Source: Hippophae tibetana (Eukaryota; Streptophyta; Magnoliopsida; Rosales; Elaeagnaceae). Taken from it: a stretch of DNA of 64,000 nucleotides. Positions 38,131 through 51,170 of this stretch are shown here, one piece after another (position 1 is the first letter of the stretch; every line of letters starts with the position of its first letter). The DNA lies in the NCBI GenBank assembly GCA_037013495.1, contig CM072810.1:52872843-52936842 (forward strand), given 5' to 3'. A program made the position numbers and the translations under genes. The notes beneath the pieces are model-generated. The model made no database searches. It worked only from the letters and a program-made list of their open reading frames with translations, and was not told the origin of the DNA.

Positions 38131-41095
38131 TGCTTTTATGGGATCCAAATCGGAGATCATGTTTTGATACCAAACATAGGAAAATAGTTAATCCTTCCTT
38201 CCTAAAGCTTAAGCTTTCCAAGCGGGAAGCTTGAACTGTCACCCTTAATCCTCGTTCAAAGATCACAACAAGTCACGAGGCTGTTACCCCCCGTGCACGA
38301 CACAAGTCATTTTAAATGACACTTGGAAACAACATAGAAAGGTTACCCACAACAACGAACCCCGGGATGGTACTTACCTCGGTTGCATCATTCCGTCTCT
38401 TGTAAGCGAACTTCACCTTGAACTTGTGCTTTTATGGGATCCAAATCGGAGATCATGTTTTGATACCAAACATAGGAAAATAGTTAATCCTTCCTTCCTA
38501 AAGCTTAAGCTTTCCAAGCGGGAAGCTTGAACTGTCACCCTTAATCCTCGTTCAAAGATCACAACAAGTCACGAGGCTGTTACCCCCCGTGCACGACACA
38601 AGTCATTTTAAATGACACTTGGAAACAACATAGAAAGGTTACCCACAACAACAAACCCAGGGATGGTACTTACCTCGGTTGCATCATTCCGTCTCTTGTA
38701 AGCGAACTTCACCTCTAACTAGTGCTTTTATGGGATACAAATCGGAGATCATATTTTGATACCAAACATAGGAAAATAGTTAATCCTTCCTTCCTAAATC
38801 TTAAGCTTTCAATACGCGACGCTTGAACTGTCACCCTTAATCCTCGTTGAAAGATCACAACAAGTCACGAGGCTGTTACCCCCGTGCACGACACAAGTCA
38901 TTCTAAATGACACTTGGAAACAACATAGAAAGGTTACCCACAACAACGAACCCCCGGATGGTACTTACCTCGGTTGCATCATTCCGTCTCTTGTAAGCGA
39001 ACTTCACCTCTAAGTTGTGCTTTTATGGGATACAAATCGGAGATCATGTTTTGATACCAAACATAGGAAAATAGCTAATCCTTCCTTCCTAAAGCTTAAG
39101 CTTTGAATACGGGACGCTTGAACTGCCACCCTTAATCCTCGTTCAAAGCTCACAACAAGTCACGAGGATGTTACCCCCCCGTGCACGACACAAGTCATTC
39201 TAAATGACACTTGGAAACAACAAGGAAAGGTTACCCACAACAACGAACCCAGGGATGGTACTTACCTCGGTTGCATCATTCCGTCTCTTGTAAGCGAACT
39301 TCACCTCTAAGTTGTGCTTTTATGGGACACAAACCTCAGATCATGTTTTGATACCAAACATAGGAAAATAGCTAATCCTTCCTTTCTAAAGCTTAAGCTT
39401 TCAATACGGGACGCTTGAACTGTCACCCTTAATCCTCGTTCAAAGCTCACAACAAGCCACGAGGCTATTACCCCCCGTGCACGACACAAGTCATTCTAAA
39501 TGACACTTGGAAACAACATAGAAAGGTTACCCACAACCACAAACCCAGGGATGGATACTTACCTCGGTTGCATCATTCCGTCTCTTGTAAATGAACTTCA
39601 CCTCGAACTTGTGCTTTTATGGGATACAAATTCGGAGATCATGTTTTGATAACAAATATAGGAAAAATAGCTAATCCTTCCTTCCTAAAGCTTAAGCTTC
39701 CTATACGGGACGCTTGAACTGTCACCCTTAATCCTCGTTCAAAGATCACAACAAGTCACGAGGCTGTTACCCCCCGTGCACGACACAAGTCATTCTAAAT
39801 GACACTTGGAAACAACATAGAAAGGTTACCCACAACAACGAACCCCGGGATGGTACTTACCTCGGTGCATCATTCCGTCTCATGTAAGCGAACTTCACCT
39901 CGAACTTGTGCTTTTATGGGATCCAAATCGGAGATCATGTTTTGATACCAAACATAGGAAAATAGTTAATCCTTCCTTCCTAAAGCTTAAGCTTTCCAAG
40001 CGGGACGCTTGAACTGTCACCCTTAATCCTCGTTCAAAGATCACAACAAGTCACAAGGCTGTTACCCCCCGTGCACGACACAAGTCATTTTAAATGACAC
40101 TTGGAAACAACATAGAAAGGTTACCCACAACAACAAACCCAGGGATGGTACTTACCTCGGTTGCATCATTCCGTCTCTTGTAAGCGAACTTCACCTCTAA
40201 CTAGTGCTTTTATGGGATACAAATCGGAGATCATATTTTGATACCAAACATAGGAAAATAGTTAATCCTTCCTTCCTTAATCTTAAGCTTTCAATACGCG
40301 ACGCTTGAACTGTCACCCTTAATCCTCGTTGAAAGATCACAACAAGTCACGAGGCTGTTACCCCCGTGCACGACACAAGTCATTCTAAATGACACTTGGA
40401 AACAACATAGAAAGGTTACCCACAACAACGAACCCCCGGATGGTACTTACCTCGGTTGCATCATTCCGTCTCTTGTAAGCGAACTTCACCTCTAAGTTGT
40501 GCTTTTATGGGATACAAATCGGAGATCATGTTTTGATACCAAACATAGGAAAATAGCTAATCCTTCCTTCCTAAAGCTTAAGATTTGAATACGGGACGCT
40601 TGAACTGCCACCCTTAATCCTCGTTCAAAGCTCACAACAAGTGACGAGGATGTTACCCCCCTGTGCACGACACAAGTCATTCTAAATGACACTTGGAAAC
40701 AACAAGGAAAGGTTACCCACAACAACGAACCCAGGGATGGTACTTACCTCGGTTGCATCATTCCGTCTCTTGTAAGCGAACTTCACCTCTAAGTTGTGCT
40801 TTTATGGGATACAAATCGGAGATCATGTTTTGATACCAAACATAGGAAAATAGCTAATCCTTCCATTCTAAAGCTTAAGCTTTCAATACGGGACGCTTGA
40901 ACTGTCACCCTTAATCCTCGTTCAAAGCTCACAACAAGTCACGAGGATGTTACCCCCCCGTGCATGACACAAGTCATTCTAAATGACACTTGGAAACAAC
41001 ATAGAAAGGTTACCCACAACCACAAACCCAGGGATGGATACTTACCTCGGTTGCATCATTCCGTCTCTTGCAAATGAACTTCACCTCGAACTTGT
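38131..41095. repeat. E pair, two C monomers and linking D/A monomers
   Basis: Two E monomers with CCAAGCGGGAAGCTTG (38219, 38517) are followed by a C monomer (38717), D-like monomers, a D/B chimera (CTAAGTTGTGC joined to ACAAACCTCAG and then TCCTTTC, near 39310-39390), an A monomer, an E monomer and a second C monomer (40199, 1482 bp after the first). Private marks: one-base loss in CTCGGTGCATC (39861), CTTAAGCTTCCTATACG near 39692, TTCCTTAATC at 40273, AAGATTTGAA near 40580, TTCCATTCTAAAG near 40861. A copy lies 20244 bp downstream. Confidence 0.7.
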
Positions 41096-44000
41096 GCTTT
41101 TATGGGATACAAATTCGGAGATCATGTTTTGATAACAAATATAGGAAAAATAGCTAATCCTTCCTTCCTAAAGCTTAAGCTTCCCATACGGGACGCTTGA
41201 ACTGTCACCCTTAATCCTCGTTCAAAGATCACAACAAGTCATGAGGCTGTTACCCCCCGTGCACGACACAAGTCCTTCTAAATGACACTTGGAAACAACA
41301 TAGAAAGGTTACCCACAACCACAAACCCAGGGATGGATACTTACCTCGGTTGCATCATTCCGTCTCTTGTAAATGAACTTCACCTCGAACTTGTGCTTTT
41401 ATGGGATACAAATTCGGAGATCATGTTTTGATAACAAATATAGGAAAAATAGCTAATCCTTCCTTCCTAAATCTTAAGCTTTCAATACGGGACGCTTGAA
41501 CTGTCACCCTTAATCCTCTTTCAAAGCTCACAACAAGTCACGAGGATGTTACCCCCCCGTGCACGACACAAGTCATTCTAAATGACACTTGGAAACAACA
41601 AAGAAAGGTTACCCACAACATAGAACCCAGGGATGGTACTTACCTCGGTTGCATCATTCCGTCTCTTGTAAGCGAACTTTACCTCGAACTTGTGCTTTTA
41701 TGGGACACAAACCTCAGATCATGTTTTGATACCAAACATAGGAAAAATAGCTAATCCTTCCTTCCTAAAGCTTAAGCTTTGAATACGGGACGCTTGAACT
41801 GCCACCCTTAATCCTCGTTCAAAGCTCACAACAAGTCACGAGGATGTTACCCCCCCGTGCACGACACAAGTCATTCTAAATGACACTTGGAAACAACAAG
41901 GAAAGGTTACCCACAACAATGAACCCAGGGATGGTACTTACCTCGGTTGCATCATTCCGTCTCTTGTAAGCGAACTTCACCTCTAAGTTGTGCTTTTATG
42001 GGATACAAATCGGAGATCATGTTTTGATACCAAACATAGGAAAATAGCTAATCCTTCCTTCCTAAAGCTTAAGCTTTGAATACGGGACGCTTGAACTGCC
42101 ACCCTTAATCCTCGTTCAAAGCTCACAACAAGTCACGAGGATGTTACCCCCCCGTGCACGACACAAGTCATTCTAAATGACACTTGGAAACAACAAAGAA
42201 AGGTTACCCACAACATAGAACCCAGGGATGGTACTTACCTCGGTTGCATCATTCCGTCTCTTGTAAGCGAACTTTACCTCGAACTTGTGCTTTTATGGGA
42301 CACAAACCTCAGATCATGTTTTGATACCAAACATAGGAAAAATAGCTAATCCTTCCTTCCTAAAGCTTAAGCTTTGAATACGGGACGCTTGAACTGCCAC
42401 CCTTAATCCTCGTTCAAAGCTCACAACAAGTCACGAGGATGTTACCCCCCCGTGCACGACACAAGTCATTCTAAATGACACTTGGAAACAACAAAGAAAG
42501 GTTACCCACAACAACGAACCCCCGGATGGTACTTACCTCGGTTGCATCATTCCGTCTCTTGTAAGCGAACTTCACCTCTAAGTTGTGCTTTTATGGGATA
42601 CAAATCGGAGATCATGTTTTGATACCAAACATAGGAAAATAGCTAATCCTTCCTTCCTAAAGCTTAAGCTTTGAATACGGGACTGTTGAACTGCCACCCT
42701 TAATCCTCGTTCAAAGCTCACAACAAGTCACGAGGATGTTACCCCCCCGTGCACGACACAAGTCATTCTAAATGACACTTGGAAACAACAAGGAAAGGTT
42801 ACCCACAACAACGAACCCAGGGATGGTACTTACCTCGGTTGCATCATTCCGTCTCTTGTAAGCGAACTTCACCTCTAAGTTGTGCTTTTATGGGATACAA
42901 ATCGGAGATCATGTTTTGATACCAAACATAGGAAAATAGCTAATCCTTCCTTTCTAAAGCTTAAGCTTTCAATACGGGACGCTTGAACTGTCACCCTTAA
43001 TCCTCGTTCAAAGCTCACAACAAGTCACGAGGATGTTACCCCCCCGTGCATGACACAAGTCATTCTAAATGACACTTGGAAACAACATAGAAAGGTTACC
43101 CACAACCACAAACCCAGGGATGGATACTTACCTCGGTTGCATCATTCCGTCTCTTGTAAATGAACTTCACCTCGAACTTGTGCTTTTATGGGATACAAAT
43201 TCGGAGATCATGTTTTGATAACAAATATAGGAAAAATAGCTAATCCTTCCTTCCTAAAGCTTAAGCTTCCCATACGGGACGCTTGAACTGTCACCCTTAA
43301 TCCTCGTTCAAAGATCACAACAAGTCACGAGGCTGTTACCCCCCGTGCACGACACAAGTCATTCTAAATGACACTTGGAAACAACATAGAAAGGTTACCC
43401 ACAACAACGAACCCCGGGATGGATACTTACCTCGGTTGCATCATTCCGTCTCTTGTAAATGAACTTCACCTCGAACTTGTGCTTTTATGGGATACAAATT
43501 CGGAGATCATGTTTTGATAACAAATATAGGAAAAATAGCTAATCCTTCCTTCCTAAATCTTAAGCTTTCAATACGGGACGCTTGAACTGTCACCCTTAAT
43601 CCTCGTTCAAAGCTCACAACAAGTCACGAGGATGTTACCCCCCCGTGCATGACACAAGTCATTCTAAATGACACTTGGAAACAACATAGAAAGGTTACCC
43701 ACAACCACAAACCCAGGGATGGATACTTACCTCGGTTGCATCATTCCGTCTCTTGTAAATGAACTTCACCTCGAACTTGTGCTTTTATGGGATACAAATT
43801 CGGAGATCATGTTTTGATACCAAACATAGGAAAATAGCTAATCCTTCCTTTCTAAAGCTTAAGCTTTCAATACGGGACGCTTGAACTGTCACCCTTAATC
43901 CTCGTTCAAAGCTCACAACAAGTCACGAGGATGGTACCCCCCCGTGCATGACACAAGTCATTCTAAATGACACTTGGAAACAACATAGAAAGGTTACCCA

Positions 44001-45640
44001 CAACCACAAACCCAGGGATGGATACTTACCTCGGTTGCATCATTCCGTCTCTTGTAAATGAACTTCACCTCGAACTTGTGCTTTTATGGGATACAAATTC
44101 GGAGATCATGTTTTGATAACAAATATAGGAAAAATAGCTAATCCTTCCTTCCTAAATCTTAAGCTTTCAATACGGGACGCTTGAACTGTCACCCTTAATC
44201 CTCTTTCAAAGCTCACAACAAGTCACGAGGATGTTACCCCCCCGTGCACGACACAAGTCATTCTAAATGACACTTGGAAACAACAAAGAAAGGTTACCCA
44301 CAACATAGAACCCAGGGATGGTACTTACCTCGGTTGCATCATTCCGTCTCTTGTAAGCGAACTTTACCTCGAACTTGTGCTTTTATGGGACACAAACCTC
44401 AGATCATGTTTTGATAACAAATATAGGAAAAATAGCTAATCCTTCCTTCCTAAAGCTTAAGCTTCCCATACGGGACGCTTGAACTGCCACCCTTAATCCT
44501 CGTTCAAAGATCACAACAAGTCACGAGGCTGTTACCCCCCGTGCACGACACAAGTCATTCTAAATGACACTTGGAAACAACATAGAAAGGTTACCCACAA
44601 CAACGAACCCCGGGATGGTACTTACCTCGGTTGCATCATTCCGTCTCATGTAAGCGAACTTCACCTCGAACTTGTGCTTTTATGGGATCCAAATCGGAGA
44701 TCATGTTTTGATACCAAACATAGGAAAATAGCTAATCCTTCCTTTCTAAAGCTTAAGCTTTCAATACGGGACGCTTGAACTGTCACCCTTAATCCTCGTT
44801 CAAAGCTCACAACAAGTCACGAGGATGGTACCCCCCCGTGCATGACACAAGTCATTCTAAATGACACTTGGAAACAACATAGAAAGGTTACCCACAACCA
44901 CAAACCCAGGGATGGATACTTACCTCGGTTGCATCATTCCGTCTCTTGTAAATGAACTTCACCTCGAACTTGTGCTTTTATGGGATACAAATTCGGAGAT
45001 CATGTTTTGATAACAAATATAGGAAAAATAGCTAATCCTTCCTTCCTAAATCTTAAGCTTTCAATACGGGACGCTTGAACTGTCACCCTTAATCCTCTTT
45101 CAAAGCTCACAACAAGTCACGAGGATGTTACCCCCCCGTGCACGACACAAGTCATTCTAAATGACACTTGGAAACAACAAAGAAAGGTTACCCACAACAT
45201 AGAACCCAGGGATGGTACTTACCTCGGTTGCATCATTCCGTCTCTTGTAAGCGAACTTTACCTCGAACTTGTGCTTTTATGGGACACAAACCTCAGATCA
45301 TGTTTTGATACCAAACATAGGAAAAATAGCTAATCCTTCCTTCCTAAAGCTTAAGCTTTGAATACGGGACGCTTGAACTGCCACCCGTAATCCTCGTTCA
45401 AAGCTCACAACAAGTCACGAGGATGTTACCCCCCCGTGCACGACACAAGTCATTCTAAATGACACTTGGAAACAACAAGGAAAGGTTACCCACAACAATG
45501 AACCCAGGGATGGTACTTACCTGGGTTGCATCATTCCGTCTCTTGTAAGCGAACTTCACCTCTAAGTTGTGCTTTTATGGGATACAAATCGGAGATCATG
45601 TTTTGATACCAAACATAGGAAAATAGCTAATCCTTCCTTC
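41095..45640. repeat. Large HOR of ~16 monomers, copy 1
   Basis: Two long collinear stretches pair this block with 45.84-50.1 kb. From about 41.1 to 43.41 kb the offset is 4772 bp (GTCATGAGGCTG 41241 and 46013; GACTGTTGAACTG 42681 and 47453). From about 43.81 to 45.63 kb it is 4470 bp (ATGGTACC 43931 and 48401, 44825 and 49295; CCCGTAATCC 45384 and 49854). The 302-bp difference means copy 1 carries one more monomer, between 43.41 and 43.81 kb, where an A monomer was inserted and an A/D chimera formed. Confidence 0.8.
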
Positions 45641-45839
45641 CTAAAGCTTAAGCTTTGAATACGGGACGCTTGAACTGCCACCCGTAATCCTCGTTCAAAG
45701 CTCACAACAAGTCACGAGGATGTTACCCCCCCGTGCACGACACAAGTCATTCTAAATGACACTTGGAAACAACAAGGAAAGGTTACCCACAACAACGAAC
45801 CCCGGGATGGTACTTACCTCGGTTGCATCATTCCGTCTC

Positions 45840-48800
45840 ATGTAAGCGAACTTCACCTCGAACTTGTGCTTTTATGGGATACAAATTCGGAGATCATGTT
45901 TTGATAACAAATATAGGAAAAATAGCTAATCCTTCCTTCCTAAAGCTTAAGCTTCCCATACGGGACGCTTGAACTGTCACCCTTAATCCTCGTTCAAAGA
46001 TCACAACAAGTCATGAGGCTGTTACCCCCCGTGCACGACACAAGTCCTTCTAAATGACACTTGGAAACAACATAGAAAGGTTACCCACAACCACAAACCC
46101 AGGGATGGATACTTACCTCGGTTGCATCATTCCGTCTCTTGTAAATGAACTTCACCTCGAACTTGTGCTTTTATGGGATACAAATTCGGAGATCATGTTT
46201 TGATAACAAATATAGGAAAAATAGCTAATCCTTCCTTCCTAAATCTTAAGCTTTCAATACGGGACGCTTGAACTGTCACCCTTAATCCTCTTTCAAAGCT
46301 CACAACAAGTCACGAGGATGTTACCCCCCCGTGCACGACACAAGTCATTCTAAATGACACTTGGAAACAACAAAGAAAGGTTACCCACAACATAGAACCC
46401 AGGGATGGTACTTACCTCGGTTGCATCATTCCGTCTCTTGTAAGCGAACTTTACCTCGAACTTGTGCTTTTATGGGACACAAACCTCAGATCATGTTTTG
46501 ATACCAAACATAGGAAAAATAGCTAATCCTTCCTTCCTAAAGCTTAAGCTTTGAATACGGGACGCTTGAACTGCCACCCTTAATCCTCGTTCAAAGCTCA
46601 CAACAAGTCACGAGGATGTTACCCCCCCGTGCACGACACAAGTCATTCTAAATGACACTTGGAAACAACAAGGAAAGGTTACCCATAACAATGAACCCAG
46701 GGATGGTACTTACCTCGGTTGCATCATTCCGTCTCTTGTAAGCGAACTTCACCTCTAAGTTGTGCTTTTATGGGATACAAATCGGAGATCATGTTTTGAT
46801 ACCAAACATAGGAAAATAGCTAATCCTTCCTTCCTAAAGCTTAAGCTTTGAATACGGGACGCTTGAACTGCCACCCTTAATCCTCGTTCAAAGCTCACAA
46901 CAAGTCACGAGGATGTTACCCCCCCGTGCACGACACAAGTCATTCTAAATGACACTTGGAAACAACAAAGAATGGTTACCCACAACAACGAACCCAGGGA
47001 TGGTACTTACCTCGGTTGCATCATTCCGTCTCTTGTAAGCGAACTTTACCTCGAACTTGTGCTTTTATGGGACACAAACCTCAGATCATGTTTTGATACC
47101 AAACATAGGAAAAATAGCTAATCCTTCCTTCCTAAAGCTTAAGCTTTGAATACGGGACGCTTGAACTGCCACCCTTAATCCTCGTTCAAAGCTCACAACA
47201 AGTCACGAGGATGTTACCCCCCCGTGCACGACACAAGTCATTCTAAATGACACTTGGAAACAACAAAGAAAGGTTACCCACAACAACGAACCCCCGGATG
47301 GTACTTACCTCGGTTGCATCATTCCGTCTCTTGTAAGCGAACTTCACCTCTAAGTTGTGCTTTTATGGGATACAAATCGGAGATCATGTTTTGATACCAA
47401 ACATAGGAAAATAGCTAATCCTTCCTTCCTAAAGCTTAAGCTTTGAATACGGGACTGTTGAACTGCCACCCTTAATCCTCGTTCAAAGCTCACAACAAGT
47501 CACGAGGATGTTACCCCCCCGTGCACGACACAAGTCATTCTAAATGACACTTGGAAACAACAAGGAAAGGTTACCCACAACAACGAACCCAGGGATGGTA
47601 CTTACCTCGGTTGCATCATTCCGTCTCTTGTAAGCGAACTTCACCTCTAAGTTGTGCTTTTATGGGATACAAATCGGAGATCATGTTTTGATACCAAACA
47701 TAGGAAAATAGCTAATCCTTCCTTTCTAAAGCTTAAGCTTTCAATACGGGACGCTTGAACTGTCACCCTTAATCCTCGTTCAAAGCTCACAACAAGTCAC
47801 GAGGATGTTACCCCCCCGTGCATGACACAAGTCATTCTAAATGACACTTGGAAACAACATAGAAAGGTTACCCACAACCACAAACCCAGGGATGGATACT
47901 TACCTCGGTTGCATCATTCCGTCTCTTGTAAATGAACTTCACCTCGAACTTGTGCTTTTATGGGATACAAATTCGGAGATCATGTTTTGATAACAAATAT
48001 AGGAAAAATAACTAATCCTTCCTTCCTAAAGCTTAAGCTTCCCATACGGGACGCTTGAACTGTCACCCTTAATCCTCGTTCAAAGATCACAACAAGTCAC
48101 GAGGCTGTTACCCCCCGTGCACGACACAAGTCATTCTAAATGACACTTGGAAACAACATAGAAAGGTTACCCACAACAACGAACCCCGGGATGGTACTTA
48201 CCTCGGTTGCATCATTCCGTCTCATGTAAGCGAACTTCACCTCGAACTTGTGCTTTTATGGGATCCAAATCGGAGATCATGTTTTGATACCAAACATAGG
48301 AAAATAGCTAATCCTTCCTTTCTAAAGCTTAAGCTTTCAATACGGGACGCTTGAACTGTCACCCTTAATCCTCGTTCAAAGCTCACAACAAGTCACGAGG
48401 ATGGTACCCCCCCGTGCATGACACAAGTCATTCTAAATGACACTTGGAAACAACATAGAAAGGTTACCCACAACCACAAACCCAGGGATGGATACTTACC
48501 TCGGTTGCATCATTCCGTCTCTTGTAAATGAACTTCACCTCGAACTTGTGCTTTTATGGGATACAAATTCGGAGATCATGTTTTGATAACAAATATAGGA
48601 AAAATAGCTAATCCTTCCTTCCTAAATCTTAAGCTTTCAATACGGGACGCTTGAACTGTCACCCTTAATCCTCTTTCAAAGCTCACAACAAGTCACGAGG
48701 ATGTTACCCCCCCGTGCACGACACAAGTCATTCTAAATGACACTTGGAAACAACAAAGAAAGGTTACCCACAACATAGAACCCAGGGATGGTACTTACCT

Positions 48801-50110
48801 CGGTTGCATCATTCCGTCTCTTGTAAGCGAACTTTACCTCGAACTTGTGCTTTTATGGGACACAAACCTCAGATCATGTTTTGATAACAAATATAGGAAA
48901 AATAGCTAATCCTTCCTTCCTAAAGCTTAAGCTTCCCATACGGGACGCTTGAACTGCCACCCTTAATCCTCGTTCAAAGATCACAACAAGTCACGAGGCT
49001 GTTACCCCCCGTGCACGACACAAGTCATTCTAAATGACACTTGGAAACAACATAGAAAGGTTACCCACAACAACGAACCCCGGGATGGTACTTACCTCGG
49101 TTGCATCATTCCGTCTCATGTAAGCGAACTTCACCTCGAACTTGTGCTTTTATGGGATCCAAATCGGAGATCATGTTTTGATACCAAACATAGGAAAATA
49201 GCTAATCCTTCCTTTCTAAAGCTTAAGCTTTCAATACGGGACGCTTGAACTGTCACCCTTAATCCTCGTTCAAAGCTCACAACAAGTCACGAGGATGGTA
49301 CCCCCCCGTGCATGACACAAGTCATTCTAAATGACACTTGGAAACAACATAGAAAGGTTACCCACAACCACAAACCCAGGGATGGATACTTACCTCGGTT
49401 GCATCATTCCGTCTCTTGTAAATGAACTTCACCTCGAACTTGTGCTTTTATGGGATACAAATTCGGAGATCATGTTTTGATAACAAATATAGGAAAAATA
49501 GCTAATCCTTCCTTCCTAAATCTTAAGCTTTCAATACGGGACGCTTGAACTGTCACCCTTAATCCTCTTTCAAAGCTCACAACAAGTCACGAGGATGTTA
49601 CCCCCCCGTGCACGACACAAGTCATTCTAAATGACACTTGGAAACAACAAAGAAAGGTTACCCACAACATAGAACCCAGGGATGGTACTTACCTCGGTTG
49701 CATCATTCCGTCTCTTGTAAGCGAACTTTACCTCGAACTTGTGCTTTTATGGGACACAAACCTCAGATCATGTTTTGATACCAAACATAGGAAAAATAGC
49801 TAATCCTTCCTTCCTAAAGCTTAAGCTTTGAATACGGGACGCTTGAACTGCCACCCGTAATCCTCGTTCAAAGCTCACAACAAGTCACGAGGATGTTACC
49901 CCCCCGTGCACGACACAAGTCATTCTAAATGACACTTGGAAACAACAAGGAAAGGTTACCCACAACAATGAACCCAGGGATGGTACTTACCTGGGTTGCA
50001 TCATTCCGTCTCTTGTAAGCGAACTTCACCTCTAAGTTGTGCTTTTATGGGATACAAATCGGAGATCATGTTTTGATACCAAACATAGGAAAATAGCTAA
50101 TCCTTCCTTT
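45840..50110. repeat. Large HOR of ~15 monomers, copy 2
   Basis: Second copy of the preceding block, starting inside an A monomer with a GTCTCATGTAAG left end (near 45833) and ending near 50110, where TCCTTTCTAAAG replaces TCCTTCCTAAAG of copy 1. Private changes: ACCCATAACAATG near 46681, AAGAATGGTTACC near 46968, and AATAACTAATCC near 48007. In one monomer CATAGAACCC is replaced by CAACGAACCC near 46984. Confidence 0.8.
48077..49864. repeat. KpnI-bearing 3-mer HOR, 894 bp, pair nested in the large HOR
   Basis: GAACCCCGGG at 48181 and 49075 and ATGGTACCCC at 48401 and 49295 repeat the 894-bp step. The first unit ends in a chimeric B/A monomer (ACAAACCTCAGATC joined to GATAACAAATATAGG, near 48861-48900); the second has the normal B form. 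The same chimera is at 44391-44430, 4470 bp upstream, so it formed before the large duplication. Confidence 0.82.
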
Positions 50111-51170
50111 CTAAAGCTTAAGCTTTCAATACGGGACGCTTGAACTGTCACCCTTAATCCTCGTTCAAAGCTCACAACAAGTCACGAGGATGTTACCCCC
50201 CCGTGCATTACACAAGTCATTCTAAATGACACTTGGAAACAACATAGAAAGGTTACCCACAACCACAAACCCAGGGATGGATACTTACCTCGGTTGCATC
50301 ATTCCGTCTCTTGTAAATGAACTTCACCTCGAACTTGTGCTTTTATGGGATACAAATTCGAAGATCATGTTTTGATAACAAATATAGGAAAAATAGCTAA
50401 TCCTTCCTTCCTAAAGCTTAAGCTTCCTATACGGGACGCTTGAACTGTCACCCTTAATCCTCGTTCAAAGATCACAACAAGTCACGAGGCTATTACCCCC
50501 CGTGCACGACACAAGTCATTCTAAATGACACTTGGAAACAACATAGAAAGGTTACCCACAACAACGAACCCCGGGATGGTACTTACCTCGGTGCATCATT
50601 CCGTCTCATGTAAGCGAACTTCACCTCGAACTTGTGCTTTTATGGGATCCAAATCGGAGATCATGTTTTGATACCAAACATAGGAAAATAGTTAATCCTT
50701 CCTTCCTAAAGCTTAAGCTTTCCAAGCGGGACGCTTGAACTGTCACCCTTAATCCTCGTTCAAAGATCACAACAAGTCACGAGGCTGTTACCCCCCGTGC
50801 ACGACACAAGTCATTTTAAATGACACTTGGAAACAACATAGAAAGGTTACCCACAACAACAAACCCAGGGATGGTACTTACCTCGGTTGCATCATTCCGT
50901 CTCTTGTAAGCGAACTTCACCTCTAACTAGTGCTTTTATGGGATACAAATCGGAGATCATATTTTGATACCAAACATAGGAAAATAGTTAATCCTTCCTT
51001 CCTTAATCTTAAGCTTTCAATACGCGACGCTTGAACTGTCACCCTTAATCCTCGTTGAAAGATCACAACAAGTCACGAGGCTGTTACCCCCGTGCACGAC
51101 ACAAGTCATTCTAAATGACACTTGGAAACAACATAGAAAGGTTACCCACAACAACGAACCCCCGGATGGT
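50110..51170. repeat. Copy of 39.4-40.4 kb, 10726-bp offset
   Basis: CTCGGTGCATC (one base lost) at 39861 and 50587, CTATACGGG at 39701 and 50427, AACTAG at 40199 and 50925, and the changed CCTTAATC at 40275 and 51001 are all 10726 bp apart (36 monomers). The match continues into the next block to about 52.14 kb. The first part, about 50.1-50.3 kb, belongs with the GCATTACAC monomer (50208) of the 35.9/37.7 kb type. Confidence 0.75.
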
